In this document: piece by piece, positions 37,001-64,000 of the stretch
Numbering within the stretch: the stretch's first letter is position 1
How the letters are laid out: each line of letters begins with the position of its first letter
NCBI GenBank assembly: GCA_964247055.1
Contig: OZ176051.1
Coordinates: forward strand, 4,898,001 to 4,962,000
Source of the DNA: Paragordius varius
Taxonomy: Eukaryota > Nematomorpha
Reading direction: 5' to 3'
DNA length: 64,000 nt
Notes under the pieces: generated by a model
Databases searched by the model: none
Told to the model about the DNA's origin: nothing
The model's input: only the letters and a program-made list of their open reading frames with translations
Program-made: the position numbers and the translations under genes

Positions 37001-39827
37001 TATGTTAATACATTAATAATTTGTTGTTTAATTATTAAATAACCCATTTTGTTTAGTTTTATTTTAAAAGTATTCATTATATTATAAAAAATTTTCACTT
37101 AAAATGTTAAAAAACTTATTCAACACGCCTAATAACAAAAAGTTGAAAATATTTTTATATAAATTTTACCCATATTTTTTATTACAATTATGTTATAAAA
37201 ATTTGCTACACAAAACACCCCGCTTTTTCCTACCAGGTTGTATCGAAAATAATGTTATCTTACAATTATTATTGTAGGTTTTACATTTTTTACACTCTAT
37301 TGTATATGTTGAATAGATAAATGGCGTATTTAGGGCTAGGATTTTAGATACTTAAGAAACAATTGGTGCCCGACTGCTTATGATCTTTAACCTTTTCTGT
37401 TTGTTTTTTACATTTACTTTTGGTGTGTAAAAATTATAAGATTAACAAATATGATTTACTTAATTATTGCAATCATAATTTAGCTAAAATAATAGGAATT
37501 TGGTGTGAATTTTCCATTACTACTAATCTTTTTGTCAAACATAAAAAATAAAATTAAAATATAAACTAATAAAAGCTCTCTACATCAATACTTTATGTCG
37601 CTTTATACTAATTTTTTAGTGGTCCAAGCAGCGCAACTTTACATTATGGATCATCCGCTCAAGATGGGAATTGGAGACAATTACGTACCGGAGATCTTTT
37701 TTTAACGGACATGGGTGCTTCCTATTATGGTTATGCCAGTGATATAACCATAACATGTCCAGTTCCTTCTCAAAATGCTAGAACGGCGGGACAAGTCAAA
37801 TATTTTGAGGGTCCTTTTACTTTTTTTATTCAAGTTATTTAGTTATATCCATAAAAATGTAATCATGAATTTTGTGTATCCTGCCATATCACCCATAAAT
37901 TTATGTAATTTTCCCATGTAGTTTGAGGACATTAAAATATTGGGGGGGGGGCTCCATTTATAAATAGTAAGATGCTAAACTTTTGCAAATAACTTTTTAA
38001 CAAAAAGTTGTCTCAATTTTTTATTAGGCAAAAATATAAAGTTTTAATTTATTATTATATAACTTATGTGAGATTAAGTGGGATTGAATCATTGCTATAT
38101 TTGTAATAGTTTAAGCTCTTAATTACGTTTTAGGTTTTATTTATTTGATATTATTATAATCTACACGTATAAAATTTTGACAAAAAATATATACAATTCA
38201 TTAATTTACATTGGAGACTATTTTGACTTACGATCAAATTTTATAAAACAAATTATGACAAATTTAAACATAGGCAAATCAGCCGAAATGGCACAAAAAG
38301 GTATTCAAATATACAATGCTGTATTGGAAGCAAATCGAAATGTTTTGAAGGCAGCCAAACCTGGTATATTTTGATATATATATTTATGTAAATTACTTAT
38401 AATATTAAAATGTCAAATTTTGTTATTTTTATATTAATAAATAATAATTATAACCAAAAATAAATATTAACCTACGCATCTAAATTATTACTTCAATTAT
38501 AAAGAAATTATAAAACTTACATCCATATTTTTTCACAAATAATTAGGTGTATCCTGGCTCGATATGCATTTATTGGCTGAACGCACTATTTTAAAGACGC
38601 TCCTTGAGTTGGGATTTCTCAAGGGTGGTAACATTGATGAATTGCTACAAAATCGTGTAGGAGCTATATTTATGCCACACGGGGTCGGGCACTTTTTAGG
38701 ACTTGATGTACATGATGTGGGTGGATACCCAAAGGTAAACTCATATTTTAATGTTTAATAAAAATATCTTTTGTTTTTTAAGATTATTATGTCTAAAATA
38801 AATTGAATTTACTAAATATTGCCGTTTATAAAAGAAATTAATTGCCTACTCGTATGATCTATAAAATAAGGTAAAATGTTCCCCAAAAACATTTGATTCG
38901 CATCGTGTTTTATGAGAAATGTAAATTATATCAATTTACACAATCAACAAACTCATATCAATTTTAGACTGTAGATGTTAATTTTTTTTTCAAATTTGGT
39001 TTTGTGCAAAACATAAAATCATATTTTGTCCAAATATTTTTTAGGGTGAACTCAAATCAGTAGAACCTGGATTAAAATCCCTGCGAACAAAACGAACGTT
39101 GAGGGAAGGCATGGTTTTAACCATTGAACCAGGATGTTATTTTATTCCCTCGGTATGTCATATATTTTAAGCCTATTATAGTTAATTAAACGAGCACTCA
39201 AAGACTCTCGATGGGCACCTTTCTTAGTACAAACGAAGTTGGAAGAGATGTTTGATTTTGGTGGGGTATGATTTTTTTTATGTAAATGCTTTATTTAACA
39301 CAATATTGTAATGGTCTATAATAGTTTGACAGTCTTGTCCTATTTTAAAAATCTCATGATAGGTGATTTTAGGTGCGTCTTGTCGATTGTAGTGTAAAAT
39401 GGTTTTTTTATATGAGAAATTTTTTTTGCTAACTTTGAAACATCCATATAAACAAAAATATCGCTGTTTATCTTAATATAGTAATTGTATCAATACAAAT
39501 TATTGTTAATTATATTTTAATAATTACGTTTATGTAAAAATTGCTTAATTTTACATAACTTATAATAAATACCAATATTTCAAAGGATATAAGCCTATTT
39601 AGTCAATTTTTTATTATTTAAGCCATCCAGTAATACTATATATTTATTTCAAAACATTGTTTTGCGTTTTTTAGGTAAGGATAGAGGATGAAATTTACAT
39701 TGGGAAAGATGGGGCCGAACTATTAACAGATTATTTGCCACGTACCATTGCAGATATTGAGAATTTTATGTCACAATATAACATACAAGATAACAATGAT
39801 AAAAATGTACTGAAGAATGGGCATTAA
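34030..39827 (+). CDS. PEPD: Xaa-Pro dipeptidase (prolidase)
   Basis: Cytosolic Mn-dependent M24 peptidase that splits dipeptides with C-terminal proline, recycling proline from collagen and other proteins. Exons: 34030-34209, 34239-34430, 34454-34501, 35204-35265, 35298-35342, 35952-36074, 36318-36386, 37620-37810, 38274-38363, 38547-38734, 39045-39152, 39182-39265, 39675-39827; 1533 nt, 510 aa (human 493). N-domain hallmarks are [13 protein letters not shown] and [10 protein letters not shown]. All five metal ligands are present: D270 (LTDMG), D281 (YASDIT), H382 (HGVGHFLG), E424 (LTIEPG), E464 (VRIEDE). Introns of 29, 23, 32 and 29 nt sit beside ones up to 1.2 kb. The join 37810/38274 uses a poor donor (GTCCTT) and adds about 13 residues between GQ and KGIQIY, so that boundary may be wrong. 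The 3' end faces Nup88, 486 bp away. Confidence 0.92.
34616..34884. repeat. hAT-like MITE in prolidase intron (family E)
   Basis: Ends CAAGGATGTCCACCGGGCCGC, trimmed here to the match, and, in reverse complement, CAGGGGTCCAACACGCG fit hAT termini of the CAGGGGTGTCCAA type. It shares internal blocks (CAGAAAATTTGTTGAA, AAATCAATTTTGTTTA) with the copy at 50856-51080. It lies in the 702-nt intron 34502-35203. Confidence 0.5.
36705..36934. repeat. MITE with 21-bp subterminal repeats, in prolidase intron (family C)
   Basis: The left end is GCCATTTGCAATTCAAATTC and the right end GAACTGTAAATGGTATA; intact ends of the family read TATACCATTTACAGTTC. Inside are CAATTCAAATTCACCC-type units and a shared core AAAAATAAATTAT...TAATATAACTCATT also seen at 60854-61245. 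Non-coding; lies in the intron 36387-37619. Confidence 0.6.
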
Positions 39828-39932
39828 AAATTATTTGATTAGACAATTTTTGTTATGAAACAAACATTTTTATTTTATTCACTTTATTATTTAAATATAT
39901 ATTATTTACGGGTTTAATAATGATGAGAAATC

Positions 39933-39938
39933 AATAAA
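39933..39938 (+). terminator. Candidate polyadenylation signal of prolidase
   Basis: AATAAA 106 bp after the prolidase stop codon, followed by a T/G-containing stretch. Motif only. Confidence 0.4.
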
Positions 39939-40227
39939 TGTTATTATATAAACATTGAATGCTTAAACAATTTATTGGTCGTTTTGGCTTGTTAAAATAA
40001 AAACTGACCGCTTATTTTGCATTCATTTATTTTCTACAATTGTGAATATATTTTGTTGGTGTAACTAAATTAAACAAATATTGATCAAAAGTAACTCTAA
40101 TTTCATATATAAAAGAATTTATCATCCCTACAATAGTTTATCACGTGAACATAAAATTTATTTAACTCGTTTTTAAAAGGTATAACGGTCATGAATGCAC
40201 ATATAACCCTGTAGATTTAATCATACA

Positions 40228-40233
40228 TTTATT
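40228..40233 (-). terminator. Candidate polyadenylation signal of the Nup88-like gene
   Basis: AATAAA on the minus strand, 81 bp past the Nup88-like stop codon (40314-40316). Motif only. The two convergent transcripts would end about 290 bp apart. Confidence 0.35.
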
Positions 40234-40313
40234 GAGGGGATTCATGAAAAATATCAATTTATTGTATGATTAGAATAGTATCGATACATAAAAGTTAACA
40301 ATATTTAATAGTT

Positions 40314-43038
40314 TTAAAATATTAAAGAGGGAATATGAAATTTTTGAAGCCGTCGTACCAAATCCATAATGATGGTATTTTGTTCTTTAACCATACTTTT
40401 AAGGTGTGAAATATGGTTTTCTTCAATTTTTCTTTGTTTTTCATTGTAGTTTTTATCAGTGTTACTGGAACTATTTAACTGTTTTAATGTTTCTTCTTCT
40501 TTCAATTTAAATTTGGTTACTGATTGCTCTGTCAAATCGCTTTCAAGGACTAGAGTTTCTAAGCGATACTCCAAATTTTGAATGTCATTTAGACTGGGTG
40601 TCAGATATTTGGCAAGCTTATTTGTTAGGTCCATGAGTGCAGTTTTAACATAATTCATTTCGGAAGGGTCAGAGGTTAACGTTCCAATTCTGGCTAGAAA
40701 ATAAGATTCATTTCGATTTAAAGCGCTAACACGCTGTTTTAACCCATACAATCGATCCATCATTTGATTTATTTTGCCTTGTGATTTTTCTAAACGAATT
40801 AGTAAAGCGTCCATGTCCACTTTGAGTGCGCTTTGTTCAATTGTTTGAGAATCATGTAATTGAGTAAGTCTCTAATAAAATAGGTTCATAGCATGATATA
40901 TCAAAGACGAAATGTAAACCACAACTTCACAGTGAAACATTAATAAAAGATTGTAAGGATAGCAAAATTTATTAAGCATGATTAGGGTATGTCCTTTCAT
41001 TTTTCTAGTAAAACAAAAAACATTAATATATTAGAAATTTAATATTACCTTTTCAATCAGTCCACAATCGTTTAAGAAATCATTGTATTGTTTCAAAGTT
41101 GTGGATAGCATATTTCGGTTTTTGGGCGAATATTCAAAAGTTGTTTTAGGATTAGTGTGATGAGGATCAGAAGAAGTTGTACCAGGAAGTATATTATAAT
41201 TTGTAATGATAAAAGGTAACCGACAGGTATGCAAGAGTGTATTATCGGGGAAATTAAGACTTTGAAAGTTAGTTTCGCCCAAAGCTTTTAACAAATGTAT
41301 TGGATTTTGACCATTTTTCGTCATATCCCGGGAGTTAAGTATGTTCATGATTATGTCAGTGTTTAAATATGTTGGGGTATTGATTAACGAATACTTTGAA
41401 CCATAATTTAATAAATCGTTTATGGTGAAAGTGAAGGACCGTACAAGATTATGTCTGTCCACATCAAAATTATCCCTGGGTGACAGGGATACCTGTAAAT
41501 CATACAAAAAGTTTTCTTCATCCTTTTTTGTATCTAATACAAAACAATCGATGGTAAAAGGTTGAGATTGCTGGTCAAACTTATCTTTTTCACATTCAAT
41601 GAGTGGAATAATAGTTGAGTTTTTAGGTACAGAATCTAGAATTTCCGAAATATTTGGATCAATTTCATCTTGAGACACTATGGTATCATGATTCAAACCA
41701 AAGTAGTCAAAAATATTGGTGAAAGCGTGGACCTAAATTATATATATAAAAATGGAAATAATATCTTGTAAATAATAATAGAGGTTTTTTAAGCGTTTTA
41801 TTTCAATATAGAGTTAAAGATAATCAGCTGTTTAATGTATAGTTTTTGTATACATTTTTTTTATATGGCGTTTCAAATTTTATTTTAAGAACCATAATTT
41901 TTTAAAGATAATTAGGCTTACAACATTGCATAGCAAAAAAATGCTATGACAAATTATAAAATAATGGCTTTATGAGAACAATATAATTGTAAAATAAATT
42001 GATTCCAAAATTATTGGAGTTTTAAATAGGAAAATTTGTAAAATAATTTTGGAGTGGTATAACATTAATAGTGTTTACCCAGTTGAAGAAGACAAACTGT
42101 AATTTGTCGTGTAACTTTATAATATATCCTGGCAAATTTGATTTGGTTGAACATAGTCTGAAGGAAATATTAGACAATTTACAGTTTATTCTTTCAATTT
42201 CAAATGCTGAGTAGGTCGGTTTTATGGCATCAAGAATTAAGGTGGATTTTAAGAGATAATGATATATGATACAATCCCGGTAAATAATGTTTTGATCACA
42301 GGAATCAGACGACTGCAATATGGCTAAAATGGTAATTTTTGATCCGAAAAGGGATAATGCTATTATGCTTTTATATTCACCCGTGGTTTCTGGTTCTTCA
42401 AAACTTTGTTCAGATTTACCCACGATTGCGAATTGATGATAAATGCTTGACGATAATGAGATATCAGATTTTAGCGGAGTTTCAACACTCAGAGATATAA
42501 TTGTACCAATCGAATTCAAAAAGTAGAAAGTGATTTTACCATCATCATCTATGTGGCAAAAATCTGTATAATCCTCCCCAAGAGCATGTGATATATCGTA
42601 TTCAATGCGGAGTTTGTTGTAATTTACAAGATTAATCTCGCTTTCTCTCATTTGGGCAAGATTAAAGAATGCAATATTCAAATTGGTTATAGGATTCCAA
42701 ACGCCAAATTTATTGTGTTTGCATAATATAGCAATATAAATTCTTTGATTTAGTAGAAATAATTTGGATACAATAACACGTTGATTGATTAAATTTACTC
42801 GATTACATTTGACAGCGGTATCAGTGTTTAAATTGAATACACCAAAAAATAGATCGGGTTTGCTTTGAAATACTATATAAACTTTGGAGTTGGAAGATAT
42901 GGCATTTATTTTATATATTTTTTCAGTAATAAATTTGACCTGTAGAGTGCATTGAATAATCCCGTTTCTCCATATTTGCAAAGATTTTTGATCATTTTCA
43001 AAATTATAGCAATAATTGGAATCGGAATAAAAAGGCAT
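40314..43038 (-). CDS. NUP88: Nucleoporin Nup88-like protein
   Basis: Nup88 sits on the cytoplasmic face of the nuclear pore with Nup214 and helps CRM1-dependent export. Exons on the minus strand: 43038-42079, 41732-41049, 40871-40314; introns of 346 and 177 nt, both phase 0; 733 aa against 741 in human. The first about 330 residues look like a β-propeller: repeated short hydrophobic strands such as KVYIVFQSKPDLFFGVFNL and KITFYFLNSIGTIISLSV. Around the first exon join, FVFFNWVHAFTNIFDYFG resembles the GVHxVxLPWxxKLxxFLG region. The last about 185 residues are coiled coil (RLEKSQGKINQMMDRLYGLK; then a final HISHLKSMVKEQNTIIMDLV, like the human ending EGEHIREMVKQINDIRNHV). Length, order and C-terminal pattern point to Nup88, but identity is low. 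It is divergent to the CHD gene and convergent to prolidase. Confidence 0.72.
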
Positions 43039-44465
43039 GTTTTATTGGCCTTATGTTTCACTCTAACTACGTTAACTCATATGTTTTAATTTTATGCACA
43101 TTTGCGTCAAAATATTTTTTCAACTTCAGATATAATTTATGTATAAAAATTAGCGTTATAATATTGTATAAAAAAACTAAAAATGTCCCAACTTTTAACT
43201 ATGTGACTAAGATTCGCAGAAATGTATACAAATACATAATAAGGATGCACTTAAATTGTATTCACTTTAATTTTATTATCATTAAAAATTTAATACCCCC
43301 TTCATGATAAGTTTTTTTATTGAGAGTTGGTTGTACATACAATGTACATAATTACGTTATATACATATATACATTTTCATTTATGATGATAATAATAATG
43401 ATAGAATAAGCAACAAAAATGATAATTTATAAATTTATCGATATTTTTTACTTTTTTTTGATACCAAAACACTACTACTTACCATAGGATGAATGTGTAA
43501 TCTTTCTCTCAACTCCATTTCGCCTCTAATTTTTCTATCTATATATATTTAATGTTATACATAATACACATTGGTAGAATATTTAAATATGTCTGTTTTA
43601 ACAAATTTTTATTTCTTTTTTCTTGTTTGTAAAACACACAACACACACAAAGAGCGTTTAATCATACCATTTAAAACATATGTATGATAAAAATCGTTAA
43701 ATATGGCTAATTCAAATATCCTTTATTATTTACCTGTATAAAAATTGGATCCAAACTTCAAATTTTTATTTTGCAATGAAACATCCTGAACGCAATATTC
43801 AAGTTCAATGTGCTTTTATAATAATCTAACATAACTATATCAGCTGGAATTTTTGTTGGTAAACAATGTTTATTCTGTTTACAAACAAGTAAACCCATAT
43901 ATATATATATATATATATAATATATTTTATGTAAACTTTTTATCGTAAATATTTACTAAAAATTATTAGCTGTATATTGTTTCCTGGATATTTTTAATAA
44001 ATTTTTAATTTTTTTTGGTAACTATCGAATTGAAAGATATGATTTTAGATTGGTATAATAAAACTTTGTAGAGTAGGCTTCACAAAATAAACAATAAAAT
44101 TTACATTATATATTTATACAGACTAACAAGATAGATAGATAATATTATAGCAAATACACTTAGATAAAACATCTTTCTTCTAATACAATGTTTGCTTGTG
44201 CTGTTTTAATGTATTAAAGTAAAATTTATTGTTATTATAGCTTCAAAGTAAAATCGCATACAATATACATATATTTTTTTTAAAAAAACTCTCCCCTTAT
44301 AAAATTATCATTTACATCAATGTGGAGGAGTTGTCTAAACTTTAGTAGAAATGTTTAAATTAGAGCGAACGATCCTAAATTTAAACATCGCTAATTGTAT
44401 AAAATCATATAAAGCAAAGGTAAAAGTTGCAATAAAATATAATCGATTTGTTTTCATAATGTATA
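43039..44465. other. Divergent intergenic region between Nup88-like and CHD genes, first part
   Basis: With 44628-45312 it forms a 2.3-kb region that must hold the 5' ends of both genes. It is AT-rich with a TA run near 43900. An 84-codon frame at 43053-43307 has no protein character. No core promoter motif stands out. Confidence 0.4.
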
Positions 44466-44627
44466 CAGTGGCGTATGCAGTAAAAGATTGTTAGTGCAAA
44501 ATAATCTTAATGAACACAAAACAGGGGGACATTTTTCATATATTAAAGTCCTATTTATAAACATATCCATAATATCCCCCTTTTAAGATTATTTTGCACT
44601 AACAATCTTTTACTGCATACGCTACTG
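44466..44627. repeat. TA-flanked MITE with 45-bp inverted ends (family D)
   Basis: A 162-bp hairpin element with TA on both sides. It begins CAGTGGCGTATGCAGTAAAA and ends in the complement, CAGTAGCGTATGCAGTAAAA, with matching arms of about 45 bp reaching to the TTAAGATTATTTTGC block. TA target and CAGT ends suggest Tc1/mariner mobilisation. It is better preserved than the relative at 10657. Confidence 0.75.
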
Positions 44628-45312
44628 TATATGTATGTGTTTTGTGTTTGCTTATTTAAAGCCACGCATATCATATCTCTAAATATGTTATATATATCAT
44701 ATACATTATATAAAAAGCACAATTAAGGTTATTCAGCTTTAAATTTATACATAATAATATAATTTTTGTTTATACACAGTTTTAATTATAATTCGTGCAT
44801 ATTGTAACATTCATTTTGCCTTTTTAAAATAATTTTCCGATAAAAATATTTTTTCTTTCAAAAAAGGTGTTCACATATTTTTGCTATTTCCAATTCATAA
44901 ACTTTTCAAGTCTTATCTTTGTATAAGAAATTATTTTTTACGTTCGCATCTAACTTTTTCTTAACAGCTTGAAATCATTACATACAATTTAAAATATATC
45001 ATATAACAACGGTAATTGTAATAAAATTTGAATAATACTGCAATAATATTTTTATTTGTTCTGTTGTTATATCTTGTTTGTGATAGAATGCACAAGTTTA
45101 ACCTTTAGGTATCCAAAGTAAATGGTACAATTTTTTTAGCATATTTAATAACCGTACATAATATAAATGCTAACTCTATCATTTTTCTTTTGTTGGATAG
45201 CATACTACACACACATATAATACCACAAGATTTATCCGCTTTCTTCCTATGAATGAATTAACGTTTCAAGCCACGTGAGATTCAGCAGTTTTACCCAATA
45301 CAGCCCATCCAT
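44628..45312. other. Upstream region of the CHD gene
   Basis: 685 bp of AT-rich DNA. An in-frame TAA at 45259-45261 with no ATG between it and 45313 supports the start codon used for the CHD gene unless an upstream exon exists. Nothing else is recognised. Confidence 0.4.

Positions 45313-64000
<18,688 letters not shown>

Overview
The window is AT-rich (roughly three quarters A+T) animal nuclear DNA. Its genes are split by GT-AG introns, use the standard code, and encode typical metazoan proteins. Six coding genes can be assembled exon by exon. Five are host genes: a three-KH hnRNP K homologue (3827-7376, +), Mediator subunit MED30 (19125-19594, +), a PLP-dependent aromatic amino-acid decarboxylase (26368-33180, +), Xaa-Pro dipeptidase/prolidase (34030-39827, +), and a nucleoporin Nup88-like protein (40314-43038, -). 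The large CHD6-9/Kismet-class chromatin remodeller (45313 to beyond 64000, +) is the sixth and runs off the window. A seventh coding gene belongs to a transposon: a Myb/SANT-like protein (24230-24657, -) in a Harbinger-like element. For every complete gene the proposed exon lengths sum to a multiple of three (hnRNP K 393 aa, MED30 132 aa, Myb/SANT 134 aa, decarboxylase 492 aa, prolidase 510 aa, Nup88 733 aa), which supports the models.

The most distinctive trait is a class of ultra-short spliceosomal introns, mostly 23-32 nt. There are 12 in five genes, some beside kilobase-long introns in the same gene. Introns this small are known as the norm in dicyemid mesozoans, so a reduced or parasitic animal (dicyemid or orthonectid type) is a reasonable guess. 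The many long introns and abundant transposons do not fit dicyemids cleanly, so lineage stays open.

Layout. 1-3.8 kb: paired, inverted copies of a TTAA-flanked non-autonomous transposon plus a palindromic element. 3.8-7.7 kb: hnRNP K with two candidate last exons. 7.7-12.7 kb: gene-poor AT-rich DNA. 12.7-22.1 kb: a 9.4-kb structure with long inverted arms built of tandem repeats, whose 5.2-kb centre holds MED30. 22.8-25.3 kb: a possible unrecognised gene next to a young Harbinger-like foldback element. 26.4-43 kb: decarboxylase, prolidase and Nup88; prolidase and Nup88 converge. 43-45.3 kb: a 2.3-kb divergent intergenic region between Nup88 and the CHD gene. 45.3-64 kb: the CHD gene, whose introns hold at least six small transposon copies.

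Several small transposon families recur: TTAA-flanked, hAT-like, TA-flanked with CAGT ends, and an element with 21-bp subterminal repeats. They sit largely in introns and intergenic DNA. The host genes are unrelated housekeeping or regulatory genes (RNA binding, transcription, amine synthesis, peptide turnover, nuclear pore, chromatin) and form no evident pathway cluster.
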